NCBI RefSeq assembly: GCF_001425835.1
Contig: NZ_LMDP01000004.1
Coordinates: forward strand, 124,001-188,000
DNA length: 64,000 bases
Direction of reading: 5' to 3'
Source of the DNA: Afipia sp. Root123D2
GTDB taxonomy: Bacteria; Pseudomonadota; Alphaproteobacteria; Rhizobiales; Xanthobacteraceae
Shown here: one piece after another, positions 44,205 through 52,805 of the stretch
How positions within the stretch are numbered: the first letter of the stretch is position 1
How the letters are laid out: every line of letters starts with the position of its first letter
The notes under the pieces: model-generated
What the model was told of the DNA's origin: nothing
What the model saw: the letters and a program-made list of their open reading frames with translations, nothing else
Database searches by the model: none
Translations under genes and position numbers: made by a program

Positions 44205-47200
44205 TCAGGCGGTTTCAGCATGCGCGTTGGCGTCAATCAAGGGCCGATGACCTCGATCGAGCGACAGCGCAAGGATTTGAGCGACGTGCAGCGCGCCGCG
44301 GCCGGTGCCGTCCTTGATCTGATGGCGGCATGACGTGCCATCGGCGACGATGAGCGCATCGGCTGGAGCGGAGCGGACGGCGGGGAGGAGACTGGCTTCG
44401 GCCATGGCAATCGACGCGTCATAGGTGTCGGCGCCATAGCCGAATGCGCCGGCCATGCCGCAGCAACTCGTCTCGATGGTCTGGACTTCAAGGCCGGGGA
44501 TCAGGCGCAGGATCTTCTCGACTGGTTGGAACGCGCCGAACGATTTCTGATGGCAATGGCCGTGGACCATGGCCTTGGGACCGATCGGCCCAAGCGGAAG
44601 TTTCAGGCGGCCATTGGACGCTTCGCGCACCAGAAATTCCTCGAACAGCAGTGCATGGGCTGACACAGCTTTGGCGGCATCGTCCGAGCGCAGCGACAGC
44701 AGTTCATCGCGCAGGGTCAGGAGACAGCTCGGCTCAAGCCCGACGATCGGCACGCCGCGTTCAACAAATGGCGTCATCGCTGCAACGAGGCGATCCAGTT
44801 CGGCACGGGCGTGATCGACAAGGCCGGCCGACAGGAAGGTGCGGCCGCAGCACAGCGGCCGATGCCCTTCGACAGGCTTCGGCAAATGAACGCGATAACC
44901 GCCCGCGACCAGCACGCGCAACGCGGCATCGAGGTTTTCGCGTTCATACGTGCCGTTGAACGTATCGGCGAACAGCACGACTTCCGGTCCCGTCTCGGGA
45001 CCGAATACGGTGCCGCCCGGCGCAAACGTATCGCTGCGCCATGCGGGCAGGTCGCGTTTGGCGCTGATGCCGGCGGCTTTTTCCAGTGCCCAACGCAGCA
45101 GTTTGCTTTTGTTGCGGAGGTTCATGAGCGGCGCGAACTTCGACGCCATTCCTGCGTAATGTGGCAGATAGCCGACCAGCCGATCGCGCAACGACAGGCC
45201 GTGCTTCGCAGCACGCGCCGCGAGCACCTCGATCTTCATTTTCGCCATGTCGACGCCGGTCGGGCATTCGCGGCGGCAGGCCTTGCAGGACACGCACAGC
45301 TTGAGCGTGTCCATCATCTCGTCGGACGACAGCGCGTCGGGGCCGAGCTGGCCGGAGATCGCGAGCCGCAGCGTATTGGCGCGGCCGCGAGTGACGTCTT
45401 TCTCGTTGCGTGTGGCGCGATAGGACGGGCACATCACGCCGCCTTCGAGCTTGCGGCAGGCACCGTTATTATTGCACATCTCGATCGCGCCCTGAAAGCC
45501 GCCGCCCGCGCCGGGGTAGGACGACCAGTCCAGTGCTGTCTTGCAGTCACGCACCGCATAGCCCGGCGGATAGCGGAACAGCGAGCGGTCATCCATTTTT
45601 GGCGGATGCACGATCTTGCCCGGATTGAGCGTGTTGTCCGGATCGAAGCGATGCTTGATCTCTTCGAAATCACGCACGATGCGCGCACCGAACATCTGCT
45701 CATGGAATTCGGAGCGCACGAGGCCATCGCCATGCTCGCCCGAGTGTGAGCCCTTGAACTCGCGCACCATCGCGAAGGCTTCCTCCGCGATGGCGCGCAT
45801 TGCGTTGACGTCCTTCTCCAGCCGCAGGTTCAGTACAGGGCGGACATGCAGGCAACCCTCGGAGGCGTGGGCATACATCGTCGGCCGCGTGCCGTGCTTC
45901 TCGAAGATGCGGTTGAGCCGGTCGGTGTATTCGGCGAGATGCTTGAGCGGAACGGCGCAATCCTCGACGAAGGAAACAGGTTTGCCCTCCTGTTTCATCG
46001 ACATCATGATGTTGAGGCCGGAGGTACGGAAATCAGAAATCGCGGCCTGCATCGCAGGCTCGACGACATCGACCACGCCGCCCCATTTGCGCTTGTCGCG
46101 ATCCCACCCGAAACCGAGATCGCCCATCAATGCGCCAAGCTCCTTGAGCTTGCGCAGGTTGTCCGCCTGATCTTCCTCGGCGAACTCGACGACCAGCAGC
46201 GCCTCGGGCTCGCCGCGCACCACCGCCTCGATGGTCGGGCGAAACATCGCAATGTCGCGGCCGAGCGCGATCATCGTGGAGTCGACCAGCTCGACGGCGA
46301 TCGGTTTTAGCGTCACCAGATGCTGGGCCGCATCCATCGCCTCATAGAAGCTGCCGAAATGGCAGACGCCAAACACCTTGTTGCGGATCAGCGGCCACAG
46401 CTTCAGCTCGACCTTGGTGGTGAAAGCGAGGGTGCCTTCGGAGCCGACCAGGATATGCGCCATGTTGTTGGCGCCATGGCCCGGCACCAGCGCGTCGAGA
46501 TTGTAGCCGCCGACGCGGCGTTGAACTTTCGGAAAGCGCTCGGCGACTTCTGCCGCTTCGCGCTCGCCGAGCGCCAGCAGGTCACGAAACAGGTCGCGGC
46601 CCGGCTCGTCGGCGTTCAGCCAGGCACGGTCGCGCCGCAGCGCGCCGAAATGCAACATGGTGCCGTCGGCCAGTGCGGCATCCATCGAGATCGTGTTGTC
46701 GCGCATGGTACCGTAGCGCAACGAGCGGCCGCCGCAGGAATTGTTGCCAGCCATGCCGCCGATGGTGGCGCGCGACGCGGTCGACACGTCGACAGGAAAC
46801 CACAAGCCATGCCGTTTGAGCTGGCGATTGAGATCGTCGAGCACGATGCCCGGCTCGACGGTGCAGGTCCGGCTCTCGACATCGAGCGAAATGATCTTGT
46901 TGAGATATTTCGAGACGTCGACCACGATCCCGCTGTTGACGGTCTGGCCGCATTGCGAAGTGCCGCCGCCGCGCGGGGTTACGATGCGGCCGTCGTCGCG
47001 GGCAATCGCGAGAGTGCGCAGCGCGTCGTCGACGGTCCTCGGGGCCACCACGCCGAATGGCATGACCTGATAGAACGACGCGTCGGTTGCGTAGCGGCCG
47101 CGGTTGAAAGAATCAAACATCACATCGCCGGCGACGTTTTTCGCCAGGCGTGCGGCGAGGGTACTGCTCGCTTCTGTCGCCTTCATGCTGTCAGATGCCG

Positions 47201-47210
47201 GTCCGGCCAT
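44205..47210 (-). CDS. FAD/Fe-S D-2-hydroxyacid dehydrogenase, GlcD-GlcF-type fusion
   Basis: Large oxidoreductase of 1001 aa. Residues about 45-270 form a PCMH-type FAD domain (VTPRGGGTSQCGQTVNSGIV, GMAGNNSCGGRSLRYG). The FAD-oxidase C domain follows to about 540, with HAHASEGCLH-like and HSGEHGDGLVRSEF metal-side motifs. Then comes a ferredoxin-like domain (CVSCKACRRECP) and finally CCG-type cysteine-rich domains (PLCCGRTF, SCCGMAGAFGYG). Relatives oxidise D-lactate, D-2-hydroxyglutarate or glycolate and feed the quinone pool. It probably makes a 2-keto acid such as glyoxylate for the divergent aminotransferase. An in-frame Met (MKATEAS) 8 codons in is an alternative start. Confidence 0.93.
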   Translation of the reverse strand: MAGPASDSMKATEASSTLAARLAKNVAGDVMFDSFNRGRYATDASFYQVMPFGVVAPRTVDDALRTLAIARDDGRIVTPRGGGTSQCGQTVNSGIVVDVSKYLNKIISLDVESRTCTVEPGIVLDDLNRQLKRHGLWFPVDVSTASRATIGGMAGNNSCGGRSLRYGTMRDNTISMDAALADGTMLHFGALRRDRAWLNADEPGRDLFRDLLALGEREAAEVAERFPKVQRRVGGYNLDALVPGHGANNMAHILVGSEGTLAFTTKVELKLWPLIRNKVFGVCHFGSFYEAMDAAQHLVTLKPIAVELVDSTMIALGRDIAMFRPTIEAVVRGEPEALLVVEFAEEDQADNLRKLKELGALMGDLGFGWDRDKRKWGGVVDVVEPAMQAAISDFRTSGLNIMMSMKQEGKPVSFVEDCAVPLKHLAEYTDRLNRIFEKHGTRPTMYAHASEGCLHVRPVLNLRLEKDVNAMRAIAEEAFAMVREFKGSHSGEHGDGLVRSEFHEQMFGARIVRDFEEIKHRFDPDNTLNPGKIVHPPKMDDRSLFRYPPGYAVRDCKTALDWSSYPGAGGGFQGAIEMCNNNGACRKLEGGVMCPSYRATRNEKDVTRGRANTLRLAISGQLGPDALSSDEMMDTLKLCVSCKACRRECPTGVDMAKMKIEVLAARAAKHGLSLRDRLVGYLPHYAGMASKFAPLMNLRNKSKLLRWALEKAAGISAKRDLPAWRSDTFAPGGTVFGPETGPEVVLFADTFNGTYERENLDAALRVLVAGGYRVHLPKPVEGHRPLCCGRTFLSAGLVDHARAELDRLVAAMTPFVERGVPIVGLEPSCLLTLRDELLSLRSDDAAKAVSAHALLFEEFLVREASNGRLKLPLGPIGPKAMVHGHCHQKSFGAFQPVEKILRLIPGLEVQTIETSCCGMAGAFGYGADTYDASIAMAEASLLPAVRSAPADALIVADGTSCRHQIKDGTGRGALHVAQILALSLDRGHRPLIDANAHAETA

Positions 47211-47273
47211 GTCCCTGTTCCGATTGCGCTGCTTGTTCTTGTTTTTGCCGTGCCGCGCCGATCGCGGAAGATA

Positions 47274-48008
47274 TCAGTCGTCGGAGGCCGCCAGTGATGC
47301 CATCTCAGCGGAGGTCTGCGGGTGTTCGCGAAAATACTCGCAGACGGCGTCGCACTTGCTCTGCATGTGATCGTACATCAGCTGCCCGAGTTCATTGGCC
47401 GAACGGCGGCGCAGGGCGTCAATCATTGCCTCGTGTTCGCGCATCGCATCGCTGATCCGGTCGCGCCGCACCAGATTGGCCGAATAGCGCAGGGTGCGGA
47501 CGATCGAGTTGAGGTGCGCGTAGTTCGAACTCAGCAGCGGATTGCCCGCCGCATCGACGATCGCCTGATGGATGCTCTGGTTCAGCCGGAAATACTCGGT
47601 CAATTCACGGCGAAGATAATAAGTGTACATCTCCAGATGCATCCGCTCAATATGTGCGATGCCCTCGCTGGAGATGCGTACGCAGGCCAACCGCCCGGCG
47701 ACGAAATCGAGCCCGGATATCACCTCGAACAGGTTGCGGATGTCGGCTTCGGTGAACTGGCGAATGCGTGCCCCGCGATTGGGTAGCAGATCGATCAGCC
47801 CTTCGGAGGCGAGGACTTTCAGCGCTTCGCGCAGCGGTGTGCGCGAGACTTCGAATTTCTCGCACAGCTCGCGTTCCGGCACCCGGCTACCGGGAGGAAG
47901 GTTCCCCTCGGTAATGTAATCCCGCAATTGCTCCAGCAGGTCTTGATGGAGCGAAGCCGGCTGGCTCTCCACCAGCTCCAGACTCTTGATCCGCATGAGC
48001 TTATTCAA
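47274..48008 (-). CDS. GntR-family regulator, FadR/FCD subfamily
   Basis: Regulator of 244 aa. The winged helix covers about 20-90 (LRDYITEGNLPPGSRVPE, CEKFEVSRTPLREALKVLAS) and the all-helical FCD effector domain follows, with the metal/ligand His in HQAIVDAAGN and MREHEAMIDAL. FCD proteins sense small organic acids. The start is probably TTG 48008, which has GGGAGG at the correct distance; the in-frame ATG at 47996 would be 19 nt from it. It heads the seven-gene minus-strand operon and diverges from the aminotransferase-TctCBA genes. Confidence 0.92.
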   Translation of the reverse strand: MNKLMRIKSLELVESQPASLHQDLLEQLRDYITEGNLPPGSRVPERELCEKFEVSRTPLREALKVLASEGLIDLLPNRGARIRQFTEADIRNLFEVISGLDFVAGRLACVRISSEGIAHIERMHLEMYTYYLRRELTEYFRLNQSIHQAIVDAAGNPLLSSNYAHLNSIVRTLRYSANLVRRDRISDAMREHEAMIDALRRRSANELGQLMYDHMQSKCDAVCEYFREHPQTSAEMASLAASDD

Positions 48009-48033
48009 GATCGGTCCTCCCTGTGCGACGCAA

Positions 48034-48044
48034 TGAATTCAAAA
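48034..48044. promoter_or_regulatory. Repeat TGAATTCAAAA near the GntR start
   Basis: The same 11 bases in the same orientation recur at 48192-48202, in front of the divergent aminotransferase gene. The copy lies 26 bp upstream of the GntR start. Matching sequences beside both divergent starts suggest binding sites for the GntR protein. Confidence 0.4.
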
Positions 48045-48188
48045 TTGAGGAATTGCTTCGCTTTGAATGCTCGCCGCACGACGCGCAGCAGTATAATTGT
48101 CTACGCAAGTCGGGTTTAGCGTAATTATCTGTTGCAAGGTAGTCCCTTCTGGATACAGTCGGCCCGACTCTGGAAAATTCTCCAGGAA

Positions 48189-48202
48189 TTTTGAATTCAA
48201 AA
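48189..48202. promoter_or_regulatory. Palindrome TTTTGAATTCAAAA before the aminotransferase gene
   Basis: A perfect 14-bp palindrome whose core TTGAATTCAA has the TTG-N4-CAA shape of many FCD-type GntR operators. It ends 19 bp before the ATG at 48222, so it would overlap the leader or promoter. See also the partial copy at 48034. Confidence 0.5.
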
Positions 48203-48221
48203 ATGGGCGAGGAAGCGAGCC

Positions 48222-49421
48222 ATGGTCGTTCACACGGGACGTCATTTTCTTCAGATCCCAGGCCCGAGCAACGTGCCGGATCGCGTTCTGCGAGCGATGG
48301 ACATGCCGACCATCGACCATCGGGGGCCGGAGTTTGCCGAGATGGCTTTCGGCATTCTCGAGAACTGCAAGGCTATCTTCCGCACCAAAGGTCCTGTGAT
48401 CATTTATCCGGCGTCCGGCACCGGCGCGTGGGAGGCGGCGATCGTCAACACGCTGTCGCCCGGCGACAAGGTGCTGATGACGGAAACGGGCCAGTTCTCG
48501 ACGCTCTGGAAGAACCTTGCCGGCAGGCTTCAGGTCGATGTCGAAGTCATTCCCGGCGACTGGCGGCATGGTGCAAGCGCCACCGAGATCGAGGCGCGGC
48601 TGGTTGCCGACAAGCAGCACGCCATCAAGGCCGTAATGGTGGTTCACAATGAGACCTCTACAGGTGTCACGAGCCACATTCCTGAAGTCCGCAAGGCTAT
48701 CGATCGCGCCAAGCATCCAGCCTTGTTCATGGTCGATACCATTTCGTCGCTCGGCTCGATCGTTTACGAACACGATGCGTGGGGCGTCGACGTTACCGTG
48801 GCCGGTTCGCAGAAGGGCCTGATGCTGCCGCCGGGCCTGAGCTTCAACGCGGTCTCCGACAAGGCGCTTGCTGCCACGAAGACCAGCAAGATGCCGCGCG
48901 CCTATTGGGGCTGGAGCGAAATCATCGAAGCCAACAAGGCCGGTTCGTGGCCATACACGCCTGCCACCAATCTCCTCTACGGTCTGAAGGAGGCCATCGC
49001 GATGCTACAGGAGGAGGGGCTGGACAATGTTTTCGCCCGCCACCTGCGCCATGCGGCGGCAACCCGTGCGGCGGTTCGCGCATGGGGGCTGGAAGTTTTC
49101 TGCGCCGATCCTTCCGAGTATTCCGCAGTCACCACCGCTGTGCTGGTTCCCGAGGGGCATGACGCCGATCATTTCCGCAAGGTGACGCTCGAACATTTCG
49201 ACATGTCGCTCGGCACCGGCCTTGCCAAGCTCAAGGGCAAGGTGTTCCGCATCGGCCATCTCGGTCACTTCAACGATCTGATGCTGATGGGTACGCTCGC
49301 CGGTGTGGAGATGGGACTCGATCTCGCCGGGATTCCGCACAAGGCCGGCGGTTTGCTGGCTGCGATGGATGTTCTCAAGGGCAAGGACGTCGTTCCGATG
49401 CAGAGATCGGCGGTCGCGTAG
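48222..49421 (+). CDS. Class V aminotransferase, glyoxylate type (serine-, alanine- or aspartate-glyoxylate)
   Basis: PLP enzyme of 399 aa that very probably transfers an amino group to glyoxylate to make glycine. The family start FLQIPGPSNVPDRVLRAMDM, the loop PASGTGAWEAA, HNETSTGV and the Schiff-base Lys K198 in VAGSQKGLMLPPG are clear; the end KVFRIGHLGHFNDLM is also typical of serine-glyoxylate and BhcA-like enzymes. AGGA precedes the ATG. It lies at the head of the plus-strand unit with the TctCBA importer and diverges from an operon with an aldolase that could make glyoxylate and glycine. The donor amino acid cannot be fixed from sequence. Confidence 0.9.
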   Translation: MVVHTGRHFLQIPGPSNVPDRVLRAMDMPTIDHRGPEFAEMAFGILENCKAIFRTKGPVIIYPASGTGAWEAAIVNTLSPGDKVLMTETGQFSTLWKNLAGRLQVDVEVIPGDWRHGASATEIEARLVADKQHAIKAVMVVHNETSTGVTSHIPEVRKAIDRAKHPALFMVDTISSLGSIVYEHDAWGVDVTVAGSQKGLMLPPGLSFNAVSDKALAATKTSKMPRAYWGWSEIIEANKAGSWPYTPATNLLYGLKEAIAMLQEEGLDNVFARHLRHAAATRAAVRAWGLEVFCADPSEYSAVTTAVLVPEGHDADHFRKVTLEHFDMSLGTGLAKLKGKVFRIGHLGHFNDLMLMGTLAGVEMGLDLAGIPHKAGGLLAAMDVLKGKDVVPMQRSAVA

Positions 49422-49489
49422 CGACTGCGGATGTTGACTTTCCGCAACGTATTCAGCGGGACAAAAGCAAAAAAGCGACGAACAACAAT

Positions 49490-49508
49490 GGCCGGCGATT
49501 AGCCGGCC
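49490..49508 (+). other. Hairpin before the tctC ribosome site
   Basis: Perfect 7-bp stem GGCCGGC/GCCGGCC with loop GATTA, followed by GATCC and not by a U-run, so it is not a canonical terminator. It lies between the aminotransferase gene and tctC, 12 nt before the GGGAGAGAG ribosome site, and may stabilise a processed 5' end. Confidence 0.5.
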
Positions 49509-49530
49509 GATCCAACAAGGGAGAGAGTGT

Positions 49531-50517
49531 ATGCGAAACGCAATCAAGGTTGCCGCAGCGGCGGCAATGACAATCTGCGGCGCGACCGGCGCCAGCGCCT
49601 GGGAGCCGACCAAGGCCGTCGAAATCGTCGTCGCCGCAGGCGCAGGCGGCGCTTCGGATCAGATGGCGCGCATGATGCAGGCCGCGATTCAGAAGAACAA
49701 GCTGATGAAGGCCCCGGTTGTCGTCTCGCTCAAGGGCGGCGCCTCCGGTGCGGAAGCGCTGATCTACATGAAGACGGGCGAGGGCGATCCCAACAAGGTT
49801 CTCATTGCGTATTCGCTGATCTACATGCTGCCGTTGTCGGCCAAGATTCCGTTCAACTGGCGCGAGCTTACGCCGGTGTCGATCATTGCATTCGACCAGT
49901 TCGTGCTGTGGGACAATGCGGATGGTCCGAAGTCGGTGAAGGACTTCATCGAGGCCGCGAAGAAGTCGGGCACGCCGTTCAAGATGGGCGGCACCGGCTC
50001 CAAGCGCGAAGATCACGTGCTGACCGTTTTCATGGAAAAGAAGACCGGCGCCAAGTTCACCTATCTGCCCTACAAGTCGGGCGGCGAGGCGGCGACACAA
50101 CTCGTCGGCAAGCACACGGAATCCAACGTCAACAATCCTTCGGAAAACCTTGAAGTCTGGCGCGCCGGCCAGGTGAATGCGCTGTGCGTGTTCGACAAGG
50201 AGCGTATCTCGTACAAGACCAAGGTCACCGAGACCAAGTCGTGGAACGATATTCCGACCTGCAAGGAATCAGGCCTGGATATGGATTACCTGATGCTGCG
50301 CGCCATGTTCCTGCCCGGCAAGGTGACCGCCGAACAGACTGCGTTCTACGAGGACCTGTTCAAGAAGATCACTCAGACCACCGAGTACAAGGAGTACATG
50401 GAGAAGCAGGCGCTCAAGCCCGCCTTCATCGTCGGCAAGGACATGGTCAAGTTTCTTGAGCAGGACGACAAGGTCAACAAGGACCTGATGACCGAAGCTG
50501 GCTTCGTCGCGAAGTAA
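49531..50517 (+). CDS. tctC: Tripartite tricarboxylate transporter receptor (TctC/Bug family)
   Basis: Periplasmic receptor of 328 aa with a Sec signal (IKVAAAAAMTICGATGASAW, cut near residue 23). The Bug-family core VEIVVAAGAGGASDQMARMM is the ligand loop, followed by FKMGGTGSKREDHV and YLPYKSGGEAATQLVGKH. The family binds di- and tricarboxylates, aromatic acids and related compounds. GGGAGAGAG precedes the ATG. It is followed by an intercistronic hairpin and then the membrane genes. Confidence 0.93.
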   Translation: MRNAIKVAAAAAMTICGATGASAWEPTKAVEIVVAAGAGGASDQMARMMQAAIQKNKLMKAPVVVSLKGGASGAEALIYMKTGEGDPNKVLIAYSLIYMLPLSAKIPFNWRELTPVSIIAFDQFVLWDNADGPKSVKDFIEAAKKSGTPFKMGGTGSKREDHVLTVFMEKKTGAKFTYLPYKSGGEAATQLVGKHTESNVNNPSENLEVWRAGQVNALCVFDKERISYKTKVTETKSWNDIPTCKESGLDMDYLMLRAMFLPGKVTAEQTAFYEDLFKKITQTTEYKEYMEKQALKPAFIVGKDMVKFLEQDDKVNKDLMTEAGFVAK

Positions 50518-50533
50518 CGCTTCACTCGATGAC

Positions 50534-50566
50534 GCCGGGCAGGCTGCAATCCGCGGCCTGTCCGGC
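50534..50566 (+). promoter_or_regulatory. Intercistronic hairpin between tctC and tctB
   Basis: GCCGGGCAGGC pairs with GCCTGTCCGGC over 11 positions (one G-U), loop 11 nt. The following GCTCTTG has no U-run, so it is probably an mRNA-stabilising or weak attenuating structure. Its position after the receptor gene mirrors the hairpin at 19479 in the Liv operon. Confidence 0.6.
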
Positions 50567-50604
50567 GCTCTTGCCAGATTATTCCAATTTCCGCCGGTGT
50601 CTGC

Positions 50605-51159
50605 ATGACCAACTCTGAAATGGAAATCGTCGTCGAGGATCCGACCGCGCCCGCGGACGATTCTCCAGTCGTCGTCACCACGCGCACCGTCGATATCGTC
50701 ACGATGCTCGTGTTGATGGCCTTCTCGCTGCTGATGGCTTACGACAACTGGCGCACCGGTATCTCGTGGGCGCCCGATGGGCCGGAGGCCGGCTACTTCC
50801 CGTTCTATTTGTCGATGATCATGCTGCTCGCGGCGCTTTACGGCGTGGTCATGTCGCTGTTCGCGCGCCGTGATGCTGGGGGCAACGAGGAGCATGTCTT
50901 CGTCACGCGCGACCAGTTGCGCCGCGTGGCGCTGGTGTTCGTGCCGACCGTTGCTTTCTGCATCGCGACGCAGTGGCTCGGTCTTTATGTCGCGAGCTTC
51001 CTGCTCGTGACCGGCTTCATGCGGCTGATCGGAAAGATCCCGCTCTGGAAGTCCTTCGTCACCGGTTTCGTGTTCTCGGTCCTCATGTTTGTGACCTTTG
51101 AGATTGCGTTCGACGTCATTATGCCGAAGGGGCCGCTCGAAGCCCTGTTCGGCTACTAG
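50605..51159 (+). CDS. tctB: Tripartite tricarboxylate transporter small membrane subunit (TctB)
   Basis: Membrane protein of 184 aa with about four hydrophobic segments (IVTMLVLMAFSLLMAYDNW, FYLSMIMLLAALYGVVMSLF, SFVTGFVFSVLMFVTFEIAF) and the family stretch GPEAGYFPFYLS. It forms the small integral subunit of the importer, between tctC and tctA, and ends 11 bp before tctA. Confidence 0.9.
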   Translation: MTNSEMEIVVEDPTAPADDSPVVVTTRTVDIVTMLVLMAFSLLMAYDNWRTGISWAPDGPEAGYFPFYLSMIMLLAALYGVVMSLFARRDAGGNEEHVFVTRDQLRRVALVFVPTVAFCIATQWLGLYVASFLLVTGFMRLIGKIPLWKSFVTGFVFSVLMFVTFEIAFDVIMPKGPLEALFGY

Positions 51160-51170
51160 GAGCCGGATCG

Positions 51171-52682
51171 ATGGAAGCGTTATCGCTGCTGCTTCACGGC
51201 TTTTCCGTTCTGCTGACGTGGAAGCTGCTGTCCCTGATGGTCATCGGCCTCGTGCTCGGCATTTTTGTCGGCGTGCTGCCCGGTCTTGGCGGTCCGAACG
51301 GTGTGGCTATCCTGCTGCCGCTGACTTTCACGATGGAGCCGACCTCGGCGATCGTGATGCTGTCGTGCATCTATTGGGGCGCGCTGTTCGGTGGTGCGAT
51401 CACCTCGATCCTGTTCAATATTCCGGGTGAGGCGTGGTCGGTCGCGACCACGTTCGACGGCTATCCGATGGCCCAGCAGGGCCGGGCAGCAGAAGCGCTG
51501 ACTGCGGCGTTCACGTCGTCGTTTATCGGTTCGCTGTGCGCAGTGATGCTGATTACGTTTCTCGCGCCCAGTATCGCGACCTTCGCACTGAGATTCGGTC
51601 CGCCTGAGTTTTTTGCGGTTTACCTTTTGACCTTCTGTTCGTTCGTGGGCCTCGGCCGCGAGGAGAAGCACAAGACCATCATTTCGATGGCGCTGGGCCT
51701 GCTGCTTGCCGGTGTCGGCATGGATACGGTGTCCGGCACATTGCGCATGACGTTCGGGTCGAGCGATCTTCTGCGCGGCATCAACTTCCTGGTCGCGGTG
51801 ATCGGCCTGTTTGGCATCAGCGAAATCCTGCTGACGATGGAAGAGCGGCTGGCGCTCAAGGGTCATGCCGCCGCGATCAGCCTGCGCGTGGTTCTCAAGG
51901 TCTGGACCGAAATGCCGCGTTACTGGGTGACGCTGCTGCGTTCGTCCGCGATCGGCTGCTGGCTCGGTATCACCCCCGGTGGGGCCATCGCCGCGTCGTT
52001 CATGGGCTACAATCTCGCCAAGCGGTTCTCGAAGGATAAGGAGAGCTTCGGCAAGGGCCGAATCGAGGGTGTGTTCGCGCCCGAAACTGCCGCTCATGCT
52101 TCGGGCACCGCAGCGCTGCTGCCGATGCTTGCGCTCGGAATTCCGGGATCGGGTACTGCCGCAATTCTGCTTGGCGGATTGATGGTGTGGGGTCTCAATC
52201 CCGGTCCGTTGCTGTTCGTCGAGCACAAGGATTTCGTCTGGGGTCTGATCGCATCAATGTATCTCGGCAACGTGGTCGGCCTTGTGATCGTGCTGGCGAC
52301 GGTGCCGGTGTTCGCGGCGATTCTGCGTGTGCCGTTCGCGGCCATCGCGCCGATGATCGTGGTGTCGTGTGCGATCGGCGCGTTCGCGATCCAGAATGCG
52401 ATGTTCGATATCTGGCTGATGTTGGTGTTCGGCGTGGTCGGCTATGTGTTCAAGAAGATCGGCATTCCGCTGGCCCCGTTCACGCTGGCACTGGTCCTCG
52501 GCAACCGGGCGGAGGACGCCTTCCGCCTGTCGATGATCGGGTCAGGCGGCGAGGTGGGCGTGTTTTGGTCGAACTGGCTGGTCGGGTCGATAACCTCGCT
52601 GGCCATCGTACTGCTGTTCTGGCCGCTGATTGATCGACTCTTTTCAAGCGCAGGACAGCTGTTGCGGCCTGCCAAGGCATAA
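51171..52682 (+). CDS. tctA: Tripartite tricarboxylate transporter large membrane subunit (TctA)
   Basis: Large permease of 503 aa with about eleven hydrophobic segments. Family signatures are GILPGLGG-type LPGLGGPNGVAILLPLTF, IYWGALFGGAITSILFNIPG and a second loop TPGGAIAASFMGY followed by ALGIPGSGTAAILLGGLMVW. It uses an ion gradient to import the ligand delivered by TctC. It ends the plus-strand unit of the third island, and a long hairpin follows at 52698. Confidence 0.95.
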   Translation: MEALSLLLHGFSVLLTWKLLSLMVIGLVLGIFVGVLPGLGGPNGVAILLPLTFTMEPTSAIVMLSCIYWGALFGGAITSILFNIPGEAWSVATTFDGYPMAQQGRAAEALTAAFTSSFIGSLCAVMLITFLAPSIATFALRFGPPEFFAVYLLTFCSFVGLGREEKHKTIISMALGLLLAGVGMDTVSGTLRMTFGSSDLLRGINFLVAVIGLFGISEILLTMEERLALKGHAAAISLRVVLKVWTEMPRYWVTLLRSSAIGCWLGITPGGAIAASFMGYNLAKRFSKDKESFGKGRIEGVFAPETAAHASGTAALLPMLALGIPGSGTAAILLGGLMVWGLNPGPLLFVEHKDFVWGLIASMYLGNVVGLVIVLATVPVFAAILRVPFAAIAPMIVVSCAIGAFAIQNAMFDIWLMLVFGVVGYVFKKIGIPLAPFTLALVLGNRAEDAFRLSMIGSGGEVGVFWSNWLVGSITSLAIVLLFWPLIDRLFSSAGQLLRPAKA

Positions 52683-52697
52683 GAATACTCAGATACC

Positions 52698-52753
52698 TCT
52701 GCCAGAACTTCAGTTTCAAAGTTCTGGCAGAGCCTCGGAAAAGTTCCTTTTTT
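52698..52753 (+). terminator. Probable terminator after tctA
   Basis: A perfect 14-bp stem CTCTGCCAGAACTT/AAGTTCTGGCAGAG (52698-52711 and 52720-52733) with an 8-nt loop. The T-run (TTTTTT, 52748-52753) is 14 nt away and follows a small GGAA/TTCC dyad, so the arrangement is not textbook, but a strong stem between tctA and a separately promoted TetR gene most likely ends transcription. Confidence 0.6.
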
Positions 52754-52769
52754 GCACTGCAAAATATCG

Positions 52770-52798
52770 TTGACCTCGTCAAAGTGAGTGCTTACTCA
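52770..52798 (+). promoter_or_regulatory. Promoter and operator of the TetR-RND operon
   Basis: TTGACC (52770-52775) is followed after 17 bp by TACTCA (52793-52798) as -35 and -10. The inverted repeat TGAGT-GCTT-ACTCA (52785-52798) covers the -10, an ideal place for the TetR protein encoded next to repress its own operon. The expected transcription start falls at or just before ATG 52806, so the message may be leaderless. Confidence 0.55.
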
Positions 52799-52805
52799 TC
52801 CCCGG

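Noticed and set aside
49490-49508. Terminator between the aminotransferase gene and tctC
   Set aside because: No T-run follows the stem; it lies close to the tctC ribosome site and is listed only as a leader hairpin.
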